Shown here: piece by piece, positions 1 to 9,187 of the stretch
Position numbering within the stretch: position 1 is the stretch's first letter
Layout of the letters: each line of letters starts with the position of its first letter
NCBI GenBank assembly: GCA_022071945.1
Contig: JAJVIN010000002.1
Coordinates: forward strand, 1 to 64,000
DNA length: 64,000 nt
Origin: Thermoanaerobaculia bacterium
GTDB lineage: Bacteria > Acidobacteriota > Thermoanaerobaculia > UBA5066
Reading direction: 5' to 3'
Notes under the pieces: generated by a model
The model's input: the letters and a program-made list of their open reading frames with translations, nothing else
Told to the model about the DNA's origin: nothing
Database searches by the model: none
Translations under genes and position numbers: made by a program

Positions 1-70
1 TCCAGTCGGGCTCCCCACCTCGCGTTCGCAGGTCCGCCGTGGGTAAGACGCGGAAGTCCGCGTAACTCAT
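1..70 (-). CDS. Possible 5' end of an unidentified gene (partial)
   Basis: On the minus strand an ATG at 70-68 opens a frame that runs off the left edge without a stop (23 codons, beginning MSYADFRVLP). An AGGA lies immediately upstream, too close to be an ideal ribosome binding site. The fragment is too short to identify. The following stretch to about 280 holds no convincing gene, only the repeat described next, so this may equally be a chance open frame. Confidence 0.3.
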   Translation of the reverse strand, partial: MSYADFRVLPTADLRTRGGEPDW

Positions 71-122
71 TCCTGACCTTCTGCTTGGACCCTCCCTTTA
101 CCACCCCCGCAGTAAACTCCCG

Positions 123-212
123 CTAGGCCGTCTCTCGATCAGCGGCCGGAAGGTTGGCCGGTGCCGCGACCACGGCCTCGAGGGAGTTCGCTTGCAGGGC
201 GAGGCCTTCGCC
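123..212 (-). repeat. Diverged second copy of the pyrG 3' end
   Basis: This 90-bp stretch aligns with the last 91 bp of pyrG (1558-1648), including the TAG stop. Read on the minus strand it encodes a 28-residue tail from EGLALQ to DRETA, which matches the CTP synthase tail (EGLALK to NGETA) at 22 positions. The sequence upstream of it (about 213-280) does not resemble pyrG, so only the tail is repeated. It sits just beyond the 3' end of the transposase gene. It is either a dispersed repeat that also supplied the pyrG tail, or a scar of a local duplication. Confidence 0.75.
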
Positions 213-280
213 TCGCCGAAGCGCGGAGGGTGAGGGGCCTCTTTGGCCGGGTGATCCTGTGTATCTGAACTGGTCGAGAA

Positions 281-1252
281 TCAAGCCGGGGCAGGAGGGA
301 AAATTCCCAGGGCTGCCAGGTCCGGGAGGAGGCGATTCGAGCCTCGAGTTCCCGATCTGTCCCCGAATCGCCACCGATTGCGACCGAGCCATGCTTCGAT
401 GAAAGCGCGGCTCCCCAGGATGATGCCCTCCGAGAGGTAGCGAATCCGGTGGCGAAGTGCCGTCCCGGCCGGCAGATGTCCTTCCCCGGCTTCGACTTCT
501 GAGGTCTGCCCGCGGGTGAAACCCCTGCGGACCGAGGTCTCCTCCCCATTGGAATAGAGCAGGCGCCGGTACTCTGCCTGGACGATCTTCCACGATCCTG
601 GTCTTCCCGAGAGGAGTGATCGGAGGCCCTCCCGGGCGGCCTCTCCACCCCCGACGGCCTCCGCGTAGCCGCAGAAGCGGTACTCAGCGGGATCGCTCAC
701 GAGGCCAGCGCGGATGGGATTGAGGTCAATGTAGAGGGCGATGGTGAGTAGGGCGGATTCGTCTCCCTCGACGATGATGCTCTTGAAGCGTTCCTCCCAG
801 AGTGTGCCGCATCTCTGGTTGTTCCGGTTGTAGAAGGAAGAGAAGCGCTGCTTGAGCGACTTCATGAAGTTGCTGAGGCTCCACATCCGGCGCGTGAAGG
901 AGGCGAGGAGAGCCTGAGCCCGCTCTTCAAGGCCGGCTTGCCTGAAGGCGTCGAGATCCTGCCTGAGCACGCTGACGAACTTGGAAGAGTAGAGGGCCCC
1001 CACTCGAGACAGGGTCTCTTCCTCCGTAAGCTCCTGTGGTTCAGGAACTTCCACGAGGATGTGGAAGTGGTTGGACATGATGCAAAAGGTCAGGATCTTC
1101 AGACCGTAGAAGGTCTCGCACGCGTGGAGGATCTTGCGGAATGTCTCCTTCTCGGGATCTCCGAGGATGAAGCGACGATCGACCACGCGGGAGATGCAAT
1201 GAAAGAAGCCCGCCTGGGAGCCTTCCGCCGGAAACGCTCGCGCCGTCCTCAT
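281..1252 (-). CDS. REP-associated tyrosine transposase (IS200/IS605-like, Y1)
   Basis: This 323-residue protein belongs to the Y1/HUH transposase family associated with REP-like repeats. The N-terminal region carries the HUH signature in the context SNHFHILVEVP (about residues 60-70). The YIDLNPIRAGL block typical of the family lies near residue 175. A C-terminal extension with LRHRIRYLSEG and GSRAFIEA resembles the region found after the catalytic domain in many RAYT proteins. Family members nick and join single-stranded DNA and are thought to move short hairpin repeats rather than themselves. The frame is intact from ATG to TGA. Short direct repeats lie 60-250 bp upstream and a copy of the pyrG tail lies downstream. 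Confidence 0.85.
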   Translation of the reverse strand: MRTARAFPAEGSQAGFFHCISRVVDRRFILGDPEKETFRKILHACETFYGLKILTFCIMSNHFHILVEVPEPQELTEEETLSRVGALYSSKFVSVLRQDLDAFRQAGLEERAQALLASFTRRMWSLSNFMKSLKQRFSSFYNRNNQRCGTLWEERFKSIIVEGDESALLTIALYIDLNPIRAGLVSDPAEYRFCGYAEAVGGGEAAREGLRSLLSGRPGSWKIVQAEYRRLLYSNGEETSVRRGFTRGQTSEVEAGEGHLPAGTALRHRIRYLSEGIILGSRAFIEAWLGRNRWRFGDRSGTRGSNRLLPDLAALGIFPPAPA

Positions 1253-1310
1253 ACGCCAAGTTTACGGCTGGCCCTCCAATCTCTCAAGCGCTGAACTCCG
1301 AAAAACCCCC

Positions 1311-1500
1311 TTAAAATTGTCTGTCCCTGAGAGAGTTGTCCCTGAGAGAGTTTTCGGGATCCAGCCGAGTCAGCTCAAGCACTTACCGGCAGTCCCGGCA
1401 GCCAGTTGAGAAAGTCGGGTTAGGGGTTAGGGGAAGCTCCGACGAAAACCAGTACGAGTCCGGCGTTCCTGAAAATTGCCCCTGAAAATTGTCTGTCCCC
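1311..1500. repeat. Short direct repeats upstream of the transposase
   Basis: The 305-bp gap between the transposase and pyrG has no gene but contains repeated words. A 15-bp unit, TGTCCCTGAGAGAGT, occurs twice in exact tandem at 1322-1336 and 1337-1351. AAAATTGTCTGTCCC appears at 1313-1327 and again at 1485-1499. CCTGAAAATTG occurs at 1468-1478 and 1481-1491. The reverse complement of the shared word begins GGGACAGACAATTTT. Such repeated words next to a RAYT gene are likely its substrate or a decayed array. Family knowledge supports the association; mobility here is inferred. Confidence 0.6.
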
Positions 1501-1557
1501 GTCCCCTGTCTTCCCTAACTCAGAAGCACCGTCACCGAATCGTCTGTTTGAGAGCTC

Positions 1558-3249
<1,692 letters not shown>

Positions 3250-3360
3250 ATCGTCCTCCCGGAGGTTTTGGACAGCTGCTCGCTGGCCGGTTGAGAGGTG
3301 GTCAGCGTCCGTGGACCGCTGGGCGGGTTCCCTGCCCCCGCGCGCAAACGAGTAGAGAGC

Positions 3361-4119
3361 TTACCCCACAGCCCGGCCGTCACCGAGTCCGGCCGTCAGG
3401 AGGGCCTCGACACGCCGCGCATCCTCCGGCGAGTCGACGCCGATCGAATCCCTTTCCGACTCGAGGACCTTGATCTTCATCCCCGCGGCGAGCGCCCGGA
3501 GCTGCTCGAGGCTCTCCGCCCGCTCGAGAGCGTGCGGCGGGAGGCTCGTGAGCCTTGCGAGAGCTTCTCGCTGGTACCCGTAGATCCCGAGGTGCTTGAA
3601 CGCCGGCAGCTCGGGGACGGGGTTCCGCCTGTACGGAATGACACTCCTCGAGAAGTAGAGCGCGCACCCGTCGTTTCCCGACACCACCTTGACCACATTC
3701 GGGTTGTCCGCATCCTCCGGGCGCATCCGGATCGCGGCAGTCGCCATTTCGATACCGGGATTCTCGATGAGAAAGGTCGCGATCGCTTCGATCACGCCAG
3801 GGTCGATGAGGGGCTCGTCTCCCTGGACGTTCAACACGACTTCCGCGGGGACGGGCAGCCCCTTGACCGCCGCGAAAACCCGGTCCGTTCCGGACGGCAG
3901 CTCGGGAGGGGTCAGAACCGCATGGCCCCCCGCTTCCTCGATCGCGCGGACGATTCGTTCGTCATCGGTGGCAACGAGAACGGAGGAGAGGACCCGAGCC
4001 TGCCGGGCACGCTCCCACACCCGCACAACCATCGGCACGCCAGCAATCGGGTGGAGCGGCTTGCCCGGAAAACGCTGCGCCCCGAACCGGGCCGGAATCA
4101 CGGCAACGGCAGTTCTCAT
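3361..4119 (-). CDS. kdsB: 3-deoxy-manno-octulosonate cytidylyltransferase (CMP-Kdo synthetase)
   Basis: KdsB activates Kdo with CTP to give CMP-Kdo, the donor for lipopolysaccharide inner core assembly, in the cytoplasm. The 252-residue protein matches the family length. It opens with AVIPARFGAQRFPGKPL, the nucleotide-binding signature, and carries NVQGDEPLID near residue 94, where the acidic residues bind magnesium. No strong Shine-Dalgarno sequence precedes the ATG at 4119. It lies between the TPR gene (33 bp upstream) and pyrG and probably shares the promoter at 4589-4617. Its presence argues for a diderm cell that makes Kdo-containing LPS. Confidence 0.95.
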   Translation of the reverse strand: MRTAVAVIPARFGAQRFPGKPLHPIAGVPMVVRVWERARQARVLSSVLVATDDERIVRAIEEAGGHAVLTPPELPSGTDRVFAAVKGLPVPAEVVLNVQGDEPLIDPGVIEAIATFLIENPGIEMATAAIRMRPEDADNPNVVKVVSGNDGCALYFSRSVIPYRRNPVPELPAFKHLGIYGYQREALARLTSLPPHALERAESLEQLRALAAGMKIKVLESERDSIGVDSPEDARRVEALLTAGLGDGRAVG

Positions 4120-4152
4120 GGATGCAGAGGTTGGTGCTGGGTTCCGGTTTCC

Positions 4153-4566
4153 CTAGACGACGGCTTGGACCCGGACCGGCTGCAGCGGGAGCTCCTCCAC
4201 CAGGTGCTCCGAGGCATTCGCCGCCCCCGTCAGGTCCGAGATCGCCTCGGCCGCCACCGAGCAGAACGGATTCGTCTCGTCGTAGCCCGCGGTCGCCAGA
4301 ATCTGCCGATAAGCCAGAACCGCCTTCTCGGACTCCCCGAGCGCGTGGTGGTAGATCTCGGCCACGTCCATCCGGCAGCCCAGATCGTACGGGTTCAGCC
4401 GGAGAATCTTGGCGAGAAACACCAGCGCATCCTGATACCGCTCCTCGCGGATGGCAATCTCCGCCCGGAGCCGGTAGAGAGCGACCTCGTCTTCGAGCTT
4501 GTACCCTCGGAGACTCGATAGCGAAAGAGACGTCCGGAAGGAACGGAACAGTTTCTGTACGGTCAT
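4153..4566 (-). CDS. Small TPR-like protein
   Basis: This is a 137-residue protein of helical character. The stretch from about residue 26 to 90 (EDEVALYRLRAEIAIREERY, then a segment containing NPYDLGCRMDVAEIYHHALG) reads as two tetratricopeptide-like repeats with the usual small and aromatic spacing. No signal peptide or membrane segment is visible, so it is probably cytoplasmic and binds a partner protein. It is the first gene of the kdsB-pyrG run, preceded by a good promoter and a GGGAG site. The function is not recognised. Confidence 0.75.
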   Translation of the reverse strand: MTVQKLFRSFRTSLSLSSLRGYKLEDEVALYRLRAEIAIREERYQDALVFLAKILRLNPYDLGCRMDVAEIYHHALGESEKAVLAYRQILATAGYDETNPFCSVAAEAISDLTGAANASEHLVEELPLQPVRVQAVV

Positions 4567-4588
4567 CGGTGCTCCCAGCTAGCCGCCA

Positions 4589-4617
4589 ATACTAGGCGGA
4601 CCAGAGTCCGAAATCAA
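4589..4617 (-). promoter_or_regulatory. Sigma-70-like promoter for the TPR-kdsB-pyrG run
   Basis: On the minus strand TTGATT (4617-4612) is separated by exactly 17 bp from TAGTAT (4594-4589), 23 bp before the ATG at 4566. Both hexamers are close to the consensus and the spacing is ideal. The rest of the 4567-4762 gap shows only the hairpin at 4720-4736. Confidence 0.6.
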
Positions 4618-4719
4618 GCCTCCTGATCCCAAAAAGGGAAAAGCGTAACTTCAGCATGCGATGGAAATCACGTACAGTGTCCCAATTCGAGACATCCTGG
4701 TGAGTTTTTCGGGATTTAT

Positions 4720-4736
4720 CCGGCCAAACAGGCCGG
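4720..4736 (-). terminator. Hairpin downstream of the prenyl synthase gene
   Basis: A perfect inverted repeat CCGGCC-AAACA-GGCCGG lies 27 bp past the 3' end of the minus-strand polyprenyl synthase gene. No uninterrupted T-run follows it, so it is only a weak intrinsic terminator candidate. Confidence 0.4.
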
Positions 4737-4762
4737 AAAGAGCAACTTACGCCCTGTGCGCC

Positions 4763-5806
4763 CTACTTGCGCCTTCGCGCTGCGTATTCTGATGCCAGAA
4801 TCAGCGCATTGCGTGCTTCGTGCTCAGGAAGGGCCATTGCCCACCCCCGTGCCTCCTCGGCGTAGCGGTCGAGCATGTCTCGAGCCTTCTCGAGCCCTCC
4901 GTGCCGCGTGACGAGTTCGAGGACGTCGGTGGAAGACACCGAGACGAACCCCGCATCCGCCACGACTCTCTCCAGGAGCTTCCTCTCGGCGCGGGAGAGG
5001 CTGGGCATGGCGAGAAGAAGGGGGAGGGTGAGCTTTCCTTCCCGAAGGTCGGAGAGGACGGGCTTGCCGAGGTCTCGTTCCGAGGCCGTGAAGTCGAGGA
5101 GGTCATCCTGGATCTGGAAGGCCTTACCCAGCGCGACCCCGAAATTCCAGAGAGCCTGCTGGATCGACGGATCGACGGTGACGAGGAAGGACGGGATCTT
5201 GCAAGCCGCGCCGAAGAGGAGCGCCGTCTTGCGGTGGATGATCTCGAGGTAGGTGGAGAGCTCGATGTCGAGGCGTCCACGCTTCTCGGAACCGAGGATC
5301 TCGCCCTCGGTCATGCCTAGGGTCACATCCGACAGGAGCTTCAGGACACCCAGATCACCTTCGTCGAGGGCGATCTCCATGGCCTTCATGTAGAGGTAGT
5401 CGCCGAAGAGAACGGTCAGCTCGTTGCCCCAGCGGCTGTTGACGCTGGCTCGGCCCCTGCGGGTCTCGGCCGCGTCGATGACATCGTCGTGTACGAGGGT
5501 CGCGGTGTGGATGTACTCGACGACCGCCCCGTACAGGACATCCCGGCGGCCCTCGTATCCGAGCAGACGCGCGCAGAGGAGAAGCAGGGCGGGCCGAATC
5601 CGCTTTCCCCCGCCCTCGACGAGGTAGTCCGCGATGAGGGAGATCGTGGGCACGGCCGAATGAGCCCTTTCCTCGAGGACTTTCTCGACGTCCTTGAGCT
5701 TCCCTTCGATGAGGGAGAGAGCCCTGAGGAGGCGCCGCCCGTTCTCCTTCTCGTCGTCCTTCAGGGTCGACAGGAGCAGACGGTCTCTGAGAGATGTTTC
5801 GCTCAT
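4763..5806 (-). CDS. ispB: Polyprenyl diphosphate synthase (trans, IspB-like)
   Basis: This enzyme extends an allylic diphosphate with isopentenyl diphosphate units to make the long prenyl chain of quinones. The 347-residue protein has both aspartate-rich motifs: HDDVIDAAETRRG (about residues 105-117) and QIQDDLLDF (about 235-243), which bind the substrate through magnesium. GGGKRIRPALLLL upstream is the usual IPP-binding segment. Product chain length cannot be read from the sequence. It lies 61 bp downstream of yajQ on the same strand. The symbol is by family; a heptaprenyl or solanesyl enzyme is equally possible. Confidence 0.9.
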   Translation of the reverse strand: MSETSLRDRLLLSTLKDDEKENGRRLLRALSLIEGKLKDVEKVLEERAHSAVPTISLIADYLVEGGGKRIRPALLLLCARLLGYEGRRDVLYGAVVEYIHTATLVHDDVIDAAETRRGRASVNSRWGNELTVLFGDYLYMKAMEIALDEGDLGVLKLLSDVTLGMTEGEILGSEKRGRLDIELSTYLEIIHRKTALLFGAACKIPSFLVTVDPSIQQALWNFGVALGKAFQIQDDLLDFTASERDLGKPVLSDLREGKLTLPLLLAMPSLSRAERKLLERVVADAGFVSVSSTDVLELVTRHGGLEKARDMLDRYAEEARGWAMALPEHEARNALILASEYAARRRK

Positions 5807-5867
5807 CCGGCGGCGCGGATCTTAACCCGCAATTCCCTCCGGCCGTGTCGCCGCGGCTTCAATCCGA

Positions 5868-6365
5868 TCAGCCCCTGTAGTTGGTGAACTGCAGCGGAAG
5901 ACCGAAGTCCTTCTCCCGGATCAAGGAGATCACGGATTGCAGATCGTCCTTCTTCTTGCCCGAGACCCTGATCTGGTCGCCCTGGATGGCCGCCTGGACC
6001 TTCAGCTTGGCGTCCTTGATCGCCTTGACGATCTCCTTCGCCTTGAGGGACTCGATGCCCTGCTGGAGCTTGATGCTCTGGCGCACGGTGGCCTTGGCCG
6101 CCGGCTCGATGGTGCCGTACTCGAGGGCCTTCAGAGCGACCTTCCGGGCGATGAGTTTGTTCTGGAGGATGTCGTTGACGGCCTTGATGCCGAAGTCGTC
6201 GTCAGCGGCGAGGGTGAGCGTCTTCTCCTTCTCGTCGAAGTCGATCCGCGCCGCCGTGCCCTTCAGGTCGTAGCGCTGCGAAACCTCCTTTTGAGCCTGA
6301 AGGACGGCGTTGGCGACTTCCTGGAGGTTGATCTCGGAAACGATGTCGAAGCTTGGGTCGCTCAT
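5868..6365 (-). CDS. yajQ: YajQ-family nucleotide-binding protein
   Basis: This 165-residue protein matches the YajQ family in length and sequence, beginning MSDPSFDIVSEINLQEVANAV and ending KDFGLPLQFTNYRG. The fold is two ferredoxin-like domains. Some members bind cyclic-di-GMP and act as transcriptional co-regulators; whether this one does is unknown. It lies 21 bp downstream of lolA on the same strand, in a run with purH. Confidence 0.93.
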   Translation of the reverse strand: MSDPSFDIVSEINLQEVANAVLQAQKEVSQRYDLKGTAARIDFDEKEKTLTLAADDDFGIKAVNDILQNKLIARKVALKALEYGTIEPAAKATVRQSIKLQQGIESLKAKEIVKAIKDAKLKVQAAIQGDQIRVSGKKKDDLQSVISLIREKDFGLPLQFTNYRG

Positions 6366-6386
6366 GGGACTGGGGGGTCTCCTTGC

Positions 6387-7028
6387 CTAGCCGGTCACGA
6401 TCTTGGTGCCGGCGGGTGGGTTCAGGGTGAAGTCCGAGGCGGGCCTCTTCTTGCCGGGCTCGAGCTTCGTGAAGGTGAAGGTGGTCTTGTTTCCGGCCGG
6501 GTCGAGAACGACGAGTCTTTTCAGCTCGCCGTCCCGGCTCGCGAAAACCGTGATCTGGCCCGGCTCGCGGCCGCTCCTGGGCGAAAGCTGCAGATCGACG
6601 GCCCCCGCGGCCGTCTCGACGACCTTGGCCTCGAACTGCGAGAGGACTTGACGCGGATCACTCAGAAACAGGAGCGGGAGGCGAGCCCTCTCCTCGTTCG
6701 TGAGCGTCTTGACGATCATTTGCCTGTCCCTCGCGACGTACTGCCGTCCCGCCTTGCCGTCGAAAGTGAAGAGCTTGCCCTCCGGACCGTCGTATTCGAA
6801 CCGGAGGGAGTCGGGAGCCTGCAGCACCAGGGTTCCCGTCTCCGGCGCCGTCTCGCCGAATCCGGAGGGGGCGTAGGTCTGGACAAAAGTCACTTTTACC
6901 GACGGGCTCGAGGAGTACTTCTTCTGGATTCTCTCGAGCATCGTCGTGGGGGAGAGGGGGCCCTGGCCGGTCGCGGGCCAGGCGAGAACCAGGAGGAGTG
7001 CCGAAAGGACGGTCAGCCGATGGCGCAT
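6387..7028 (-). CDS. lolA: Outer-membrane lipoprotein carrier LolA
   Basis: LolA shuttles lipoproteins from the inner-membrane LolCDE complex to the outer membrane. The open frame extends upstream, but the ATG at 7028 gives a clean signal peptide (MRHRLTVLSALLLVLAWPATGQ) and lies 10 bp after the purH stop, so it is taken as the start (213 residues). The mature part follows the LolA pattern: a helix with LERIQKKYSSSPSVKVTFVQ, then beta strands such as GTLVLQAPDSLRFEY and LFTFDGKAGRQYV. It is co-transcribed with purH upstream and yajQ downstream. Confidence 0.85.
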   Translation of the reverse strand: MRHRLTVLSALLLVLAWPATGQGPLSPTTMLERIQKKYSSSPSVKVTFVQTYAPSGFGETAPETGTLVLQAPDSLRFEYDGPEGKLFTFDGKAGRQYVARDRQMIVKTLTNEERARLPLLFLSDPRQVLSQFEAKVVETAAGAVDLQLSPRSGREPGQITVFASRDGELKRLVVLDPAGNKTTFTFTKLEPGKKRPASDFTLNPPAGTKIVTG

Positions 7029-7038
7029 GGGTGCTCTC

Positions 7039-8589
7039 TCAATGCCGGAAATGGCGGTTCCCCGTGAACAGCATGGCCACATGCAGCCTGTTGGCCGCCT
7101 CGATGACGTCGCGGTCCTTGATCGACCCACCGGGCTGGATGACGGCCGTCACGCCGGCCTGGGCCAGAACCTCCAGCCCGTCGGGGAAGGGAAAGAAGGC
7201 GTCGGAAGCGGCCACCGCTCCCTTGGCCCGGGGCCCGGCCTTCTGGACGGCGTCCCGGCAGGCATCCACCCGGCTCGTCCGGCCTCCACCGATCCCGACG
7301 GTGGCCGTGCCCCTTGCGATGACGATGCCATTGGAGATCACGCCTCGAACGGCCCGAAAGGCGAATCCGAGCGCCTCTACCTCTTCATCCGTCGGATCTC
7401 GCTCCGTGACGGACTTCCAGCCGCTCGAATCATCGACTCCGAGATCCAGTTCCTGAACGAGAAGTCCTCCGTCGATGGTGCGGAACTCCAGCGGCCGGGC
7501 CGGAAGGGCGGAAAGACCCGGAATCGAGAGGACGCGGAGGTTCGGCTTTTTCGAGAAGACCTCGAGGGCGTCCTCGTCGACGCTCTCGGCCACGATGACC
7601 TCGAGGAAGTTCTTCGTCATCAGTTTGGCCGCCTCCGCGTCAATGGTCCCGAGAACGGCCACGACCCCGCCGAAACCCGCGATCGGATCAGATTCCCAGG
7701 CGGCCTGAAAGGCTGCCGCGACCTCGGGGCCCGACGCCATGCCCGAGGCGACCCGGTGCTTGACGATCACGACTCCTCCCCGGCCGAGCGCCCTCGCCGA
7801 GAAGAGAGCGGAGTCGGCATCGAGGAAGTTGTTGTACGACAGCTCCTTCCCCTGGAGCTTCGAGAAGGAGGTGAGGGTCCCGTGGGCCCGGACCGGGCTT
7901 TGATACAGGGCCCCGCGCTGGTGAGGGTTCTCTCCGTACCTCAGCTCCTGCACCTTCTCGAACGCGGCCGGGAGCCGTTCCGGAAACGCGGGAGTCTCCG
8001 TCTGACGGCCGAGCCAGTCGCTGATGACGGCGTCATAGGCGGCCGTTCGCCGGAAGACCTTGACGGCCAGCCTCTGCCTCGTTTCGAGCGTGGTTGCGCC
8101 GTGCCCCGATGTCAGCTCCTCCGCGACTTCCGGGTAGTCGGCGGGATCGCAGAGAACGGTGACGTGTGCATGGTTCTTGGCGGCGGCTCTCAGAAGAGAC
8201 GGGCCACCGATGTCGATCTCCTCGATGGCCTCCGCAAGGGAGACCGGCCTCGTGACCGCTGCCTCGAACGGATAGAGGTTGACCACGACGACGTCGATCG
8301 GCGAGATCCGGTTGTCCGCCGCCTCCTGCCGGTGCGCGGCGACGGCAGGGTCGAGGAGAATCCCGCCGAAGAGGGCCGGATGGAGGGTCTTCACCCGCCC
8401 GCCGAAGATCTCCGGGAAGCCTGTCAGGTTGCTCGCGAGCGTGACCGGAAGACCCGATTCGGACAGGTGACGGGCCGTGCCCCCCGTCGAGATCAGCTCG
8501 AAACCGAGCTCGTGAAGCGTCCGGGCGAAGCCCGCAAGCCCGGTGCGGTCCGAGACCGAGAGAAGCGCCCGTTTCTTGTTATCTGACAC
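7039..8589 (-). CDS. purH: Bifunctional AICAR formyltransferase / IMP cyclohydrolase
   Basis: PurH carries out the last two steps of purine synthesis, formylating AICAR and closing the ring to IMP. The GTG at 8589 is chosen as the start because an AAAGGA site lies seven bases upstream and the protein then begins VSDNKKRALLSVSDRTGL, as in the family (516 residues). The N-terminal cyclohydrolase domain contains SSGGT-like ISTGGTARHL. The C-terminal transformylase domain contains RYGENPHQRGALY and the KHRVASG segment with its active-site Lys and His. The start overlaps the upstream envelope-protein gene by 11 bp, suggesting coupled translation. Confidence 0.96.
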   Translation of the reverse strand: MSDNKKRALLSVSDRTGLAGFARTLHELGFELISTGGTARHLSESGLPVTLASNLTGFPEIFGGRVKTLHPALFGGILLDPAVAAHRQEAADNRISPIDVVVVNLYPFEAAVTRPVSLAEAIEEIDIGGPSLLRAAAKNHAHVTVLCDPADYPEVAEELTSGHGATTLETRQRLAVKVFRRTAAYDAVISDWLGRQTETPAFPERLPAAFEKVQELRYGENPHQRGALYQSPVRAHGTLTSFSKLQGKELSYNNFLDADSALFSARALGRGGVVIVKHRVASGMASGPEVAAAFQAAWESDPIAGFGGVVAVLGTIDAEAAKLMTKNFLEVIVAESVDEDALEVFSKKPNLRVLSIPGLSALPARPLEFRTIDGGLLVQELDLGVDDSSGWKSVTERDPTDEEVEALGFAFRAVRGVISNGIVIARGTATVGIGGGRTSRVDACRDAVQKAGPRAKGAVAASDAFFPFPDGLEVLAQAGVTAVIQPGGSIKDRDVIEAANRLHVAMLFTGNRHFRH

Positions 8590-9184
8590 CGTACGGTCCT
8601 TTCGACTCGGGGTACTGCAGGACGACTGAAACATCCCCGCCCACGCCGTTCCAGATCCAGGTGAAAAGGCGTGTCCCCGCCGTCACGGCCGAATCGTATG
8701 CCGAAGTGAAGGATCCGGCGGGGGGCGCGGCCGGAAAGACGGATGGCCGCTCGGGGAGCGCGAACGCCGGGTAGCCGAAGAAGCTGCTCCGGTTCCGAAA
8801 AGCGGCCTCGATCGCCCTGGCGTCGGCGGCCGGGGGCGGGTAACTCATGGCGACCGAGTGGACGAGAACCCCGAGAGCGTAGACGGTCTCCGAGAACGAC
8901 TGCTTGTTCCGGAGGGCCGAAACGATCTGACTGGCCCGGGCTTTCGCCGCGGCCTGGTGCTCCTGCGTGCTCAGTGCGTGGTTCTCGCGGGCCGCGGCCT
9001 CGGAAACTCCCGCCATCAGGCGTTCCCTGTGCCGGGCGATCTGGCGTTTCAGATCGGGGGGCGCGTATACAGAAGTGTCCGCCGCCATCATGCGCTGCGC
9101 CAGCAGAGGCCACGAGGGCGCTGCACCCTGGGACCGCGCGAGGCCGGGAATCAGGAGAACGGCGAAGAGTACAGCGAATCTCAT
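8579..9184 (-). CDS. Secreted protein of unknown function
   Basis: This 201-residue protein has a clear signal peptide (MRFAVLFAVLLIPGLARSQG). The mature part has an Arg-rich helix with IARHRERLMAGVSEAAARENHA near residues 48-70, then a segment with an Ala/Ser-rich helix and aromatic residues near the C-terminus (FTWIWNGVGGDVSVV). The family is not recognised. It overlaps purH and begins three bases after the stop of the large outer-membrane protein, so it probably belongs to the same envelope function as that protein. Confidence 0.75.
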   Translation of the reverse strand: MRFAVLFAVLLIPGLARSQGAAPSWPLLAQRMMAADTSVYAPPDLKRQIARHRERLMAGVSEAAARENHALSTQEHQAAAKARASQIVSALRNKQSFSETVYALGVLVHSVAMSYPPPAADARAIEAAFRNRSSFFGYPAFALPERPSVFPAAPPAGSFTSAYDSAVTAGTRLFTWIWNGVGGDVSVVLQYPESKGPYGVR

Positions 9185-9187
9185 GTT

